Below the pieces are notes generated by a model. The model saw nothing but the letters and a program-made list of their open reading frames with translations. It did no database searches and had not been told where the DNA came from. A program made the translations under genes and the position numbers. A stretch of DNA of 64,000 bases from JBEVJK01 sp963791325 (GTDB lineage Bacteria > Pseudomonadota > Alphaproteobacteria > Rhizobiales > Rhizobiaceae), in assembly GCA_963791325.1 (NCBI GenBank), contig CAWBRU010000002.1, positions 434,001-498,000 on the forward strand. The letters run 5' to 3'. Below, one piece after another: positions 44,458-54,929 of this stretch; within the stretch, counting starts at the first letter, position 1; every line of letters begins with the position of its first letter.

Positions 44458-45282
44458 CTACTCGCCGTCGATCTGGGCGCCGATGATGGCGATCGCCTGC
44501 TGATAGACGCGAGCGTCGTTCCAGCCCTGCAGGGCACCGAAATTGGCCTGGCCAGGCTGATATCCGCCGCCGCGGCTCCAGCCATGGCCGCGCAGGAAGT
44601 TCGCGGTCGAGGCCAGCGCGTCGGCCTTGGAGCGTGACAGGTCGATGCGGCCGTTGCCGTCGCCGTCGACGCCGTATTTGAGCACATTGATGGGCAGGAA
44701 CTGGGTCTGGCCGATCTCGCCATGCGCGGCACCGACATCGGAGGTCGACAGCACCCCGTTCTGCACCAGCTGCAGCGCGGCGTAGAGCTGGTTGGTAAAG
44801 TATTCGCTGCGGCGGCAGTCATAGGCCAGGGTTGCCACCGCCGACAGGGTGTTCTGGTTGCCCATGAAGGCGCCGAAGCCGGTCTCCATGCCCCAGATCG
44901 CGATCAGCGGCCCGGCGGGAACGCCGAAGCGCTGCTCGATGCGCTGAAACAGGGCGGCGTTCTGCTGCTTCAGGCCCTTGCCCCGCGCGGCGATCGTGCG
45001 GCCGCCGCGCTTGGCCATGAACTGGTCCAGCGACAGCTTGAAGCTCTTCTGGTTGCGGTCGGCATAGATGGTCTTGGTGGAGTAGCGGGTGCCGGCAAGC
45101 GCATTGAGGGCCACGGGGTGGATGCCGCGGGCTGCGGCCTCTTGCGAGAACTCGGCCTTCCAGCGATCAAAACCGGCTGCATTGCTGCCGCATTTGGCCG
45201 CGAACGCCGCGTTGCCGGCAGCCAGCAGCACCACCGCGGCTGCCACCACTGCGCGCCACTTCCCTCTGGCAGATCTTGCCAT
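44458..45282 (-). CDS. Lytic murein transglycosylase (MltB/SLT_2)
   Basis: A 274-residue exported enzyme that cleaves peptidoglycan, leaving 1,6-anhydro ends. A signal peptide (VVAAAVVLLAAGNAAFAAKC) is followed by FDRWKAEFSQEAAARGIHPV. The catalytic Glu is in LIAIWGMETGFGAFMGN. LAYDCRRSEYFTNQLYAALQ and HGEIGQTQFLPINVLKYGVD complete the SLT_2 motifs. The Cys after the signal is not in a clear lipobox, so it is probably soluble in the periplasm. It is divergent from the SH3 gene. Confidence 0.9.
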   Translation of the reverse strand: MARSARGKWRAVVAAAVVLLAAGNAAFAAKCGSNAAGFDRWKAEFSQEAAARGIHPVALNALAGTRYSTKTIYADRNQKSFKLSLDQFMAKRGGRTIAARGKGLKQQNAALFQRIEQRFGVPAGPLIAIWGMETGFGAFMGNQNTLSAVATLAYDCRRSEYFTNQLYAALQLVQNGVLSTSDVGAAHGEIGQTQFLPINVLKYGVDGDGNGRIDLSRSKADALASTANFLRGHGWSRGGGYQPGQANFGALQGWNDARVYQQAIAIIGAQIDGE

Positions 45283-45559
45283 GCCGTTCTCCTCGATGAC
45301 CCTGAAATGGAGCAGGACCGTTGTTTGAATTTCTCAGCAATCAACCTTGTTTAGCCAAAGCTAACAAAGAAGACCCTGCGATCACTGGCCGGATAGAAAG
45401 TTTCTCGCCAAGGATCAAGTGCCCGGGGCCGGAAAAATCGCCAGCCCGCTTGCCTCGGTTGGACGGGATTTAGGGCTCCGTGCCGGCCAGCCGGACAGGA
45501 ACCAAAGGCGCCGCGGGCCAGTTAACCTGCCCGAAGGGGAAACATTTGGAGAAGAGACC

Positions 45560-46162
45560 ATGAACCCGAAGCTCATCTCGGCGGCAGCGGCCGCTTTGCT
45601 GGCCATGTCCGGCTCGGCTTTTGCCGCGATGGCCACCGCCACCACCGACCTCAACATTCGCTCCGGACCCGGCCCGCAATTCGACGTCATCGGCGTGATC
45701 GGCGCCGGCAAGGGCGTCGATATTCAGGGCTGCATCGAAGGCAGCAAATGGTGCACCGTTGCCGCCAAGGCCGGCCAAGGCTGGGTCTATTCCGACTATC
45801 TCACCTCCGATTTCGGCGGCAAGCAGGTGGTCTTGACCGACCGGCCGGGGAACTCCGAAATCGCCGTGGTTACGGCTCCGCAGGGCGCCGCGATCGACGG
45901 GACCGTCACCGGCGCGCTGGTCACAGGCCCGGGTGGCGCGGTCGGGGCTGCGGCCGAACCTCCCACCACGGTGCGCACCTATGTCACTGCGCACAAGACA
46001 CGGCCGATCTATCTCGACGGCGAGACGGTGGTCGGTGCCGCCCTGCCCGACGGGGTCGATATCCGCGAGATCCCCGACTATCAGTACCGCTACGTCTACC
46101 TGAACGGCCAGCCGGTGCTGGTCGAACCCGGCAGCCGCAGGATCGTCTACGTGCTTCGCTGA
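45560..46162 (+). CDS. Exported SH3 and DUF1236 protein
   Basis: A 200-residue protein with a cleavable signal (KLISAAAAALLAMSGSAFAA). A bacterial SH3_3 domain (ATTDLNIRSGPGPQFDVIGV, then GWVYSDYLTSDF) lies at about residues 25-85. The C-terminus is a DUF1236 segment (RPIYLDGETVVGAALPDGVD, then YRYVYLNGQPVLVEPGSRRI). Such proteins are common in Bradyrhizobium-like organisms and are thought to bind envelope polymers. ATG 45560 follows GGAGAAGAGACC. It is divergent from the transglycosylase, which also acts on the cell wall. Confidence 0.85.
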   Translation: MNPKLISAAAAALLAMSGSAFAAMATATTDLNIRSGPGPQFDVIGVIGAGKGVDIQGCIEGSKWCTVAAKAGQGWVYSDYLTSDFGGKQVVLTDRPGNSEIAVVTAPQGAAIDGTVTGALVTGPGGAVGAAAEPPTTVRTYVTAHKTRPIYLDGETVVGAALPDGVDIREIPDYQYRYVYLNGQPVLVEPGSRRIVYVLR

Positions 46163-46424
46163 GACTTGGCCTAGTCGCGGCCGATAGGAGCGCCGAGCCG
46201 CCGCCGGCGCTCCGCTTGCCTTGACTCCTTCGCGCTTTTCCTATCTACAGCCGACGATTCCGCGACGAGATCCGTCTCCGAGCGGCCGACCGGGACCCCT
46301 CGCGGGTAGCCTTACGATCCCGGCGGCCAACATCCGGCAGCGCCCTGCGCCCCCGGGTGCGGCTTGGCTTTGGCGGTCGCGGGACCGAGCCGTCGTCCGG
46401 ATGAAGCACCGGACCGAATAGGGA

Positions 46425-48008
<1,584 letters not shown>

Positions 48009-48018
48009 GGCCGCCAGG

Positions 48019-48363
48019 ATGGCAGAACAATCGTCCCCGCAAGCACTGCTCGCCCGCTACCGGGCCTCGATCGACAACATCGACGCCGCCCTGGTTCACA
48101 TGCTTGCCGAACGCTTCCGCTGCACCCAGGCCGTCGGGCTGCTCAAGGCCACGCACGGCCTGCCGCCCGCCGACCCCAAGCGCGAGGCGGAACAGATCGC
48201 CAGGCTTCGGCAGCTTGCGCGGGATGCCCATCTCGATCCCGATTTCGCGGAGAAATTCCTCAACTTCATCATCAAGGAAGTGATCCGCCATCATGAGGCA
48301 ATTGCGGCGTCCAACAACGCGCCCGCAGATTTCAACAACGTATCGAACGCCTTAGGAGAATAG
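48019..48363 (+). CDS. Chorismate mutase (AroQ type)
   Basis: A 114-residue all-helical protein. LLARYRASIDNIDAALVHML is the first helix with the conserved Arg, Asp and Leu pattern of type II chorismate mutases; the second helix is AERFRCTQAVGLLKATHGLP; the third is FLNFIIKEVIRHHEAIAA. It rearranges chorismate to prephenate for Phe and Tyr synthesis. The gene lies between ffh and rpsP, the conserved arrangement in Hyphomicrobiales, and starts 10 bp after the ffh stop. Confidence 0.85.
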   Translation: MAEQSSPQALLARYRASIDNIDAALVHMLAERFRCTQAVGLLKATHGLPPADPKREAEQIARLRQLARDAHLDPDFAEKFLNFIIKEVIRHHEAIAASNNAPADFNNVSNALGE

Positions 48364-48364
48364 A

Positions 48365-48757
48365 ATGGCACTCAAAATACGTCTTGCCCGGGCCGGCTCG
48401 AAGAAGCGCCCGTACTACCACATCGTCGTTGCCGACGTGCGCTCGCCGCGCGATGGCCGCTTCATCGAGTTGCTCGGTTCCTGGAACCCGCTGCTGCCCA
48501 AGGACAGCGAGCGCGTCAAGCTCGACGCCGACCGCATCAAGCATTGGCTGTCGCATGGCGCGCTGCCGACCGACCGGGTGCTGCGCTTCCTCGATCAGGC
48601 CGGCATTGCCAAGCGCGCGGCACGCTCCAACCCGACCAAGGCCGAGCCCGGCAAGAAGACGCAGGAGCGCCTGGCTGCCATCCGCAAGGCGCAGGACGAT
48701 GCCGCCGCCGCGCTCGCGGCGGGCAGCGCCGAGCCGGCTGAGCAGCCGGCGTCCTGA
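48365..48757 (+). CDS. rpsP: 30S ribosomal protein S16
   Basis: A 130-residue ribosomal protein. MALKIRLARAGSKKRPYYHI and VVADVRSPRDGRFIELLGSW, then NPLLPK are diagnostic. The C-terminal extension (TQERLAAIRKAQDDAAAALA) is typical of Alphaproteobacteria. It starts 1 bp after the chorismate mutase stop, with AGGAGAATAG as the ribosome site. The genes that normally follow, rimM, trmD and rplS, are missing here; instead a leftward hydrolase gene is next. Confidence 0.97.
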   Translation: MALKIRLARAGSKKRPYYHIVVADVRSPRDGRFIELLGSWNPLLPKDSERVKLDADRIKHWLSHGALPTDRVLRFLDQAGIAKRAARSNPTKAEPGKKTQERLAAIRKAQDDAAAALAAGSAEPAEQPAS

Positions 48758-48776
48758 CGACGGGAACTCTCGGCGG

Positions 48777-49682
48777 CTACTGCGGCTGCCAGTCGAGAAA
48801 CTCCTCGATCAGGCTGGCGGCCTTCTGCGGATACTCCCAGAACATGTTGTGGCCGGCGCCGGAAAACACCTGGAACTCGGCCTCCGGGTAGGCCTTTTCC
48901 AGCCGTTCCTGGTGGGCGAGATCGAACAAGCCGTCCTTCTCGCCCCATAACACCAGGATCGGCGCCTTGACCGCCGGCGCGATCGGCGTCAGGTCGCCGC
49001 TTGCCAGCCCCCACAGCACGCCGCGCCAGACCGGAAGCGGCACCGCCGCGCTCTCTGCCCGCTCGCGGTCGAGGAAGTCGGCATCGACGGGGTTGGGATT
49101 GGCATACCAGTCCTTCATGAAGGCACTGTTCGGATCGATCGGCGCGCTGAGCTTCATGACGTTGTCCCACAGCCATGATCCCGGTCCGCTGCCGACGGCA
49201 AGCGTGGAGCTGATCAGCACGAGCTTGTCGATCTTTTCGGGATGCTGGGCGGCCAGCATCTGCGCCACCAGCGAGCCCAGGGAGTGGCCGACGACATCGG
49301 CCTTGGCGATGCCCATCGCATCGAGGAACCCCGCCGCATCGTCGGCAAAGTCGGCAAAGCTGTAGCAGCAGGCGGGGGCATCCGACTTGCCGTGGCCGCG
49401 CAGGTCGAGGGCGAGCACCCGCCGCTTCGTCAGGTGGGGCGCGACCAGCGACCAACTGCGGCTGTTGTCGGTATAGCCGTGCAGCAGCAGCAGCGGCTCG
49501 CCGGCGCTGTCGCCCATCTCGACATAGGCGAGCGTGATTCCGTTCGCCAGTTTGACCGTCTTCTTGGCTGCCGCCCAGTCCGCCTGGCTGGGCACGGGCA
49601 ATACTTCGGCCGCCGCAGGCAGCGCGGCAGTCAATGTAAAAAGGGCAGCAATCAAGACCAGAAGCCGGCTAAGAGAAGTCAT
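48777..49682 (-). CDS. Exported alpha/beta hydrolase
   Basis: A 301-residue protein with a signal peptide (LLVLIAALFTLTAALPAAAE). The hydrolase core is EPLLLLHGYTDNSRSWSLVA (oxyanion loop), then VLALDLRGHGKSDAPACCYS, the nucleophile elbow VVGHSLGSLVAQMLAAQHPE (Ser), the Asp segment ILVLWGEKDGLFD and the His in FSGAGHNMFWEYP. All three triad residues are present. The substrate cannot be read from sequence. It ends 20 bp from the rpsP stop in the convergent direction. Confidence 0.85.
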   Translation of the reverse strand: MTSLSRLLVLIAALFTLTAALPAAAEVLPVPSQADWAAAKKTVKLANGITLAYVEMGDSAGEPLLLLHGYTDNSRSWSLVAPHLTKRRVLALDLRGHGKSDAPACCYSFADFADDAAGFLDAMGIAKADVVGHSLGSLVAQMLAAQHPEKIDKLVLISSTLAVGSGPGSWLWDNVMKLSAPIDPNSAFMKDWYANPNPVDADFLDRERAESAAVPLPVWRGVLWGLASGDLTPIAPAVKAPILVLWGEKDGLFDLAHQERLEKAYPEAEFQVFSGAGHNMFWEYPQKAASLIEEFLDWQPQ

Positions 49683-49733
49683 GGATTTGCTTTGCCGCTC
49701 CTTTTTGACGCGCCCGATCGCGCTCCTGCGTCC

Positions 49734-50768
49734 TTAGGCTGCTCGTTGGCGCGGCGAAATCAGCCCCCGCTCGATCAGCAGCTCCGCGATCTGCACGGCA
49801 TTGAGGGCGGCGCCCTTGCGCAGATTGTCGGAGACGATCCACAGCGACAGGCCGTTGTCGACCGTCGAATCCTCGCGAATGCGCGAAATATAGGTGGCGT
49901 CTTCTCCGGCCGATTCGATCGGCGTCACATAGCCGCCGTCCTCGCGCTTGTCGATCACCAGGCAGCCGGGCGCCTCACGCAGGATGTCACGTGCCTCGTC
50001 GGCGCTGATGGCGTCCTCGAATTCCACATTCACGGCCTCGGAATGGCCGATGAACACCGGCACCCTGACGCAGGTCGCGGTCAGCTTGATCTTGGGGTCT
50101 AGGATCTTCTTGGTCTCGGCCACCATCTTCCACTCTTCCTTGGTCGAGCCGTCGTCCATGAACACGTCGATATGCGGGATGACGTTGAAGGCGATTCGCT
50201 TGGTGAACTTCTTGGCCGAGATCGGATCGGCGACAAACACCGCGCGTGTCTGCTCGAACAGCTCGTCCATGCCCTCCTTGCCGGCGCCCGAGACGGACTG
50301 GTAGGTGGCGACCACGACGCGCCTGATCCTGGCTGCGTCGTGCAGCGGCTTCAGTGCCACCACGAGCTGAGCGGTCGAGCAGTTCGGGTTGGCGATGATG
50401 TTCTTGCGGCCAAATGCGGCGATCGCATCCGGGTTGACCTCCGGCACAACCAGCGGCACATCGGCGTCGTAGCGCCAGGCGGAGGAGTTGTCGATCACCA
50501 CGCAGCCCTGGCGGCCGATCTTCGGCGACCATTCCTTGGACACCACGCCACCGGCCGACATCACGCAGATGTCGGTGTCGCCGAAGTCGTAGCTCTCCAG
50601 GGCGCGCACCTTCAAGGTGCGGTCGCCGAAGGACACTTCGGTGCCCACCGAGCGGCGCGAGGCGAGCGCCACCACTTCGTCGGCGGGAAAGCCGCGCTCC
50701 TCCAGAATGGTGAGCATCTCGCGCCCGACATTGCCGGTGGCACCAACCACTGCGACCTTGAACCCCAT
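49734..50768 (-). CDS. asd: Aspartate-semialdehyde dehydrogenase
   Basis: A 344-residue NADPH enzyme that makes aspartate semialdehyde for Lys, Met, Thr and Ile synthesis and for diaminopimelate. The cofactor motif is VAVVGATGNVGREMLTILEE. The catalytic Cys130 is in NIIANPNCSTAQLVVAL. GHSEAVNVEFEDAISADEAR carries the substrate-binding and general-base His region. It ends the leftward leuD-ridA-leuB-asd cluster but is separated from leuB by about 350 bp, so it may have its own promoter. Confidence 0.97.
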   Translation of the reverse strand: MGFKVAVVGATGNVGREMLTILEERGFPADEVVALASRRSVGTEVSFGDRTLKVRALESYDFGDTDICVMSAGGVVSKEWSPKIGRQGCVVIDNSSAWRYDADVPLVVPEVNPDAIAAFGRKNIIANPNCSTAQLVVALKPLHDAARIRRVVVATYQSVSGAGKEGMDELFEQTRAVFVADPISAKKFTKRIAFNVIPHIDVFMDDGSTKEEWKMVAETKKILDPKIKLTATCVRVPVFIGHSEAVNVEFEDAISADEARDILREAPGCLVIDKREDGGYVTPIESAGEDATYISRIREDSTVDNGLSLWIVSDNLRKGAALNAVQIAELLIERGLISPRQRAA

Positions 50769-51117
50769 GATCTTGTCTCCTGTCCCTCTCCGCTCGCTTT
50801 TGCTGAAACGCCGCCGGCCTCGACGGCTTTGCTCCCGGGGCCTGCCCGGGAGAGGCTGAGCGGCCGAGGGAGATCAGACCGCCGCAGCGGTCGTTTTGGC
50901 CGTGGATATGGTGGAGCAGCCACGCGGCGACCGGCCCTTCGGACCGTCTATGACCATTGCCGACCAGGCATTGGCACCGCTGCGCATCGCAAGCCTCCGT
51001 GACGCGGTTGGCTTTTACCCGGATCCCCCGGGGAGTCAATCGCCACGGCTTCAGGCGCAGCGCGGATCGACCCGCTGCGGGCGGTTTATCGGCTTGCCAT
51101 GAGGCGCGGCCTGCCCG
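50769..51117. other. Intergenic region between asd and leuB
   Basis: A 349-bp stretch between two leftward genes. It probably contains the asd promoter. No convincing protein frame, hairpin with a T-tract or RNA gene is seen. The GC content is slightly lower than in the flanking genes around 50935-51020. Confidence 0.4.
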
Positions 51118-52230
51118 TCACTCGGAGAGCTTCAGGAACATGTCGAGCACCGCATCGCCCATGGCGGCGGTGCCGACCTCGCGTTTGCCTTCCGTCATGA
51201 TGTCGCGGGTGCGGTAGCCGTCGTCGAGCACCGCGGCGATCGCGCTCTCCAACCGGTCCGCCTCCAGGATCATGTTGAAGGAATAGCGCAGGCACATCGC
51301 GAACGAGGCGATCATCGCCAACGGATTGGCCACGCCATGGCCGGCGATATCGGGGGCCGAGCCGTGCACCGGCTCGTAGAGTGCCTTGCGCTGACCGGTC
51401 TTGGCATCGGGCGCGCCGAGCGAGGCCGAAGGCAGCATGCCGAGCGAGCCCGTCAGCATCGCCGCCACGTCCGACAGCATGTCGCCGAACAGATTGTCGG
51501 TGACGATCACGTCGAACTGCTTGGGCCAGCGCACCAGCTGCATGCCGCCGGCGTCGGCCAGCATATGATCGAGCTTGACGTCCGAATATTTGGCCTTGTG
51601 GGTCGCCGTCACCACCTCGTTCCACAGCACGCCCGACCTCATGACGTTGCGCTTGTCCATCGAGGTGACGTGCTTGCCCCGGGTGCGGGCGAGCTCGAAG
51701 GCGACGCCGGCGATCCGCTCGATCTCGAACGTGTCGTAGACCTGGGTGTCGATGCCGCGCTTCTGGCCGTTGCCGAGGTCGAGAATCTGCTTCGGCTCGC
51801 CAAAATAGACGCCGCCGGTCAGCTCGCGCACGATCAGGATGTCGAGGCCCTCGACTACCGCCCGCTTGAGCGAGGAGGATTCGGCCAGCGCCCGATAGCA
51901 GATCGCGGGCCGCAGATTGGCAAACAAGGCAAGCTCCTTGCGCAGCCGCAGCAACCCTGCCTCGGGCCGCACTTCGTAGGCGACGCCGTCCCATTTCGAT
52001 CCGCCCACCGCGCCGAACAGCACGGCATCGGCAGCCAGTGCGCGGTCCATATCGGCCGCGGAGATGGCGCTGCCATGCGCGTCATAGGCCGATCCGCCGA
52101 CCAACCCCTCCTCGGTCTCGAAGCCGGCGTCGAACGTCGCATTCATCGCCGCAATCAGCTTGCGCACCTCAGCCATCGCCTCGGGGCCGATGCCGTCGCC
52201 GGGAAGCAGGAAGAGCTTGCGCGTGGTCAT
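51118..52230 (-). CDS. leuB: 3-isopropylmalate dehydrogenase
   Basis: A 370-residue enzyme that oxidises and decarboxylates 3-isopropylmalate to 2-ketoisocaproate in leucine synthesis. LFLLPGDGIGPEAMAEVRKL is the N-terminal motif. ELTGGVYFGEPKQ is the conserved loop. NLFGDMLSDVAAMLTGSLGM carries the metal Asp residues, and LYEPVHGSAPDIAGHGVANP is the NAD site. ATG 52230 overlaps the ridA stop by four bases (ATGA), so the two are translationally coupled. Confidence 0.97.
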   Translation of the reverse strand: MTTRKLFLLPGDGIGPEAMAEVRKLIAAMNATFDAGFETEEGLVGGSAYDAHGSAISAADMDRALAADAVLFGAVGGSKWDGVAYEVRPEAGLLRLRKELALFANLRPAICYRALAESSSLKRAVVEGLDILIVRELTGGVYFGEPKQILDLGNGQKRGIDTQVYDTFEIERIAGVAFELARTRGKHVTSMDKRNVMRSGVLWNEVVTATHKAKYSDVKLDHMLADAGGMQLVRWPKQFDVIVTDNLFGDMLSDVAAMLTGSLGMLPSASLGAPDAKTGQRKALYEPVHGSAPDIAGHGVANPLAMIASFAMCLRYSFNMILEADRLESAIAAVLDDGYRTRDIMTEGKREVGTAAMGDAVLDMFLKLSE

Positions 52231-52643
52231 GTCGTCCTCGTCGAGCCGTCGCGCTTGAGCGCCGTCACCTCGATCTCGATCTTCATCTCGGGCTTGTTCA
52301 GCGCGCACACGATCATCGTGGCGGCCGGGCGGATGGCGCCGAAATGCTCGCCGAGGATCGGAAACACCTGGTCGACATAGGCGCGGTCGGAGACGTAGTA
52401 GTGCGCGCGCACCACGTCGGCGAGTGCGAAGCCCGCCTCGGCCAGCGCGGCGGCGATCGTCGCCAGGCAGTTGCGGGTCTGAGCCTCGACGTCCTCCGGC
52501 ATCGTCATTGTGGTGTAATCGTAGCCCGTGGTGCCGGAGACGAAACACCAGGGGCCGTCGGCGACGGCCCGCGAATAGCCCGCTTCGCGCTCGAACGGCG
52601 AGCCGGTCGAGATCAGCCGGCGCTGCGAGCCGCCGTCACTCAC
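52227..52643 (-). CDS. RidA/YjgF-family enamine deaminase-like protein
   Basis: A 138-residue trimeric-barrel protein. YSRAVADGPWCFVSGTTGYD is the RidA beta-strand start. EAQTRNCLATIAAALAEAGF and ADVVRAHYYVSDRAYVDQVF follow, and the end AATMIVCALNKPEMKIEIEV is typical. The usual catalytic Arg of RidA (in V-R-x-x-V) is replaced by Val-Cys here, so the activity is uncertain. GTG 52643 overlaps the leuD TGA and its own stop overlaps leuB; both overlaps imply coupling. RidA removes reactive imines made by PLP enzymes, consistent with an amino-acid operon. Confidence 0.85.
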   Translation of the reverse strand: MSDGGSQRRLISTGSPFEREAGYSRAVADGPWCFVSGTTGYDYTTMTMPEDVEAQTRNCLATIAAALAEAGFALADVVRAHYYVSDRAYVDQVFPILGEHFGAIRPAATMIVCALNKPEMKIEIEVTALKRDGSTRTT

Positions 52644-53245
52644 GCCCACGGCCGGGCTTCGCCGAGCTTGGCCTCGAAGGCGTCGATCGCCGCGGCCTTC
52701 TCCAACGTCAGCCCGATGTCGTCGAGGCCGTTGAGCAGGCAATGCCGCTTGAAATCGTCAAGGTCGAAATGGACGACGCCGCCGTCCGGCCCGCGGATCT
52801 CCTTGGCCTCAAGGTCGACCGAGATCGTCGCATTGGCGCCACGGGCGGCATCGTCCATCAGCTTCTCCAGATCCTCGGGGCTGACGGTGATCGGCAGGAT
52901 CCCGTTCTTGAAGCAATTGTTGTAGAAGATGTCGGCAAAGCTGGTCGAGATGACGCAGCGGATGCCGAAGTCGAGCAGCGCCCAGGGCGCGTGCTCGCGC
53001 GACGAGCCGCAGCCGAAATTGTCGCCGGCGACCAGGATCTGCGCCTTGCGATAGGCCGGCCGGTTGAGCACGAAATCCGGGTTCTCCGAACCGTCCTCCC
53101 GGTAGCGCATCTCGGCGAACAGTCCGGTGCCGAGGCCGGTGCGCTTGATCGTCTTCAGATAATCTTTCGGAATGATCATGTCGGTGTCGACATTGACGAT
53201 CGGCAGCGGCGCGGCGACGCCGGTCAGCTTGGTGAACTTGTCCAT
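52640..53245 (-). CDS. leuD: 3-isopropylmalate dehydratase small subunit
   Basis: A 201-residue protein that, with LeuC, isomerises 2- to 3-isopropylmalate. MDKFTKLTGVAAPLPIVNVD, then TDMIIPKDYLKTIKRTGLGT is diagnostic, and NFGCGSSREHAPWALLDFGI is the substrate-loop signature. FYNNCFKNGILPI follows. The large subunit leuC is not in the window, so it must be elsewhere. leuD begins the coupled leuD-ridA-leuB run. Confidence 0.97.
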   Translation of the reverse strand: MDKFTKLTGVAAPLPIVNVDTDMIIPKDYLKTIKRTGLGTGLFAEMRYREDGSENPDFVLNRPAYRKAQILVAGDNFGCGSSREHAPWALLDFGIRCVISTSFADIFYNNCFKNGILPITVSPEDLEKLMDDAARGANATISVDLEAKEIRGPDGGVVHFDLDDFKRHCLLNGLDDIGLTLEKAAAIDAFEAKLGEARPWA

Positions 53246-53318
53246 TTCGGTCGTTCCGTGAGTGATCGCAGAAAAGGGGTTTTTAGAGGAACCGCGGCGC
53301 CGATGCAAAGCCCGCCGC

Positions 53319-54488
53319 TCAAATCACGTTGAGCTCGCGGAACGGCCGGTCGGCGGCGATGCGCTGGTAGCCGAAGGCGCTGCAATCGATGCTGCGATAG
53401 CCGCCGTGGACGATCAGCTCGGCCACCGCCTTGCCGACCGCCGGTGCCTGCTGCAGCCCATGGCCGGAAAAGCCGTTGGCGAAGATGAAGTTGCCGAGCG
53501 ACGGATGCGGCCCGATGACGCCGTTCTGGTCGAAGCTGTTGTAGTCGTAATGGCCGGCCCAGGCGCGGCCGGGGCGGATCGCCTCGAACGCCGGGATGCG
53601 CGCGGCAAGCGTCGGCCAGATGATCTCCTCGAACAGCGGCCAGTCCGGCTCGAAATCGTCGGGCGCCGCCGCAACTTCGCCGGCCTCGGCTTCCGCCCCG
53701 CCGGCGATGAACATTGCCCCCTCCGGGCGGACATAGACGCCGGACGGGTCGACGGTGAGCGGCATGTCGGGAAATTGCCGGCGCGCCTCGAACACGAAGA
53801 CGCTGCGCTTGCGCGGCTCGACCGGCAAGGCAAGTCCGGCCAGCGCCGCAATCTTGCCGCCACTCGGCCCGGCGGCATTGACAAGGGTGCCGCCACCCAG
53901 CCTTTCACCGCTGGCCAGCACCACGCCGCGGACGCGGCGGCCTTCAACCTCGACGGCGCTCACCTCGCCGGTGATCTGGGCGACGCTGCGCCCTTTGAGC
54001 GCGCGGCGGAACAGCGCCATCAGCGCATGCGCGTCGAACCAGCCCTCGCCGCTGCGGCCGAAGGCGCCGCCGGCAATGCCGTCGGTGGCGAGCCAGCTGA
54101 AGCGGCGGGCAAGCGCGGCCTGATCGTCGAGCACGATGTCGGCGCCGGCCGCGGTCTGCACGGCATGGTTGGCCGCCAGGGTTGGCAGCCCTGCCGCGCT
54201 CGCCAAGATCAGATACCCTTGTTCGCGAAAGCCGATGTCCGCGTCCGGCCCGAACACGTCGCCGAGATGCCGGAACAGGTCGAGCGTGAACTGCGACAGG
54301 CGGATATTCTCGGCGGCCGAGAATTGCTGGCGGATCGAGGCGCAGGACAGCGTCGTTGCCGAGCGGGCAAAGCTCGGATCGCGCTCGATGACGGCGATAC
54401 TGCCGCCGAAGCCCTCTTCGCGCAGATAGTAGGCCACCGCGCTGCCGACGATGGCCCCGCCGACGATGACGATGTCGTAATGCGCCAA
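53319..54488 (-). CDS. FAD-dependent oxidoreductase (D-amino-acid/glycine oxidase type)
   Basis: A 389-residue flavoenzyme of the DAO family. The start YDIVIVGGAIVGSAVAYYLR is the FAD-binding motif. RSATTLSCASIRQQFSAAEN is the flavin-proximal loop that follows the first strand in sarcosine/glycine oxidase relatives. PSLGNFIFANGFSGHGLQQA near the C-terminus is typical. It oxidises an N-methyl or free amino acid; substrate unknown. TTG 54488 is the start that gives the dinucleotide motif near the N-terminus; ATG starts upstream lie in low-complexity sequence. Confidence 0.85.
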   Translation of the reverse strand: MAHYDIVIVGGAIVGSAVAYYLREEGFGGSIAVIERDPSFARSATTLSCASIRQQFSAAENIRLSQFTLDLFRHLGDVFGPDADIGFREQGYLILASAAGLPTLAANHAVQTAAGADIVLDDQAALARRFSWLATDGIAGGAFGRSGEGWFDAHALMALFRRALKGRSVAQITGEVSAVEVEGRRVRGVVLASGERLGGGTLVNAAGPSGGKIAALAGLALPVEPRKRSVFVFEARRQFPDMPLTVDPSGVYVRPEGAMFIAGGAEAEAGEVAAAPDDFEPDWPLFEEIIWPTLAARIPAFEAIRPGRAWAGHYDYNSFDQNGVIGPHPSLGNFIFANGFSGHGLQQAPAVGKAVAELIVHGGYRSIDCSAFGYQRIAADRPFRELNVI

Positions 54489-54632
54489 TTCTGTCTCGCC
54501 CTCCGCTGGGATCGTTCGACGGGTGAGCACTTGCACGGCCGGGCGCACCAAGGCAAGAAGGCGTCGCGGCAGCCCGGCGCTCAATGGCGTCCGGCCGCGC
54601 GGTCCGCCCGTCGTGGAAGAGGATGTTCGGCG

Positions 54633-54839
54633 ATGAAGCTCTACCGTTTTCTGACCGGGCCCGACGATGCGAGCTTTTGCCACAAGGTGACGGCGGCGCT
54701 CGACAAAGGCTGGCACCTGTTCGGCTCGCCGACTTATGCCTTCGACGCCGAGACGAAGGCGATGCGCTGCGGCCAGGCAGTGGTGAAGGATGTCGACGGC
54801 GTCGACTACGACCCCGGGATGAAGCTGAGCGATTATTAG
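54633..54839 (+). CDS. DUF1737 small protein
   Basis: A 68-residue protein. MKLYRFLTGPDDASFCHKVT and AALDKGWHLFGSPTYAFDAE are conserved in DUF1737, with a Trp-x-Leu-x-Gly-x-Pro core. No function is known; family members are small soluble proteins. ATG 54633 follows AGAGGATGTTCGGCG. It stands alone between the divergent FAD oxidoreductase and the convergent zincin. Confidence 0.85.
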   Translation: MKLYRFLTGPDDASFCHKVTAALDKGWHLFGSPTYAFDAETKAMRCGQAVVKDVDGVDYDPGMKLSDY

Positions 54840-54929
54840 GCCGGGCTGGCCTGGCCGATCTCGCCGCCTGCCGATCGGCGAGAGGCCCCGGCGGCGGCAA
54901 GGCGAAGTGGGACCGGCAGCGCCTGGGAA

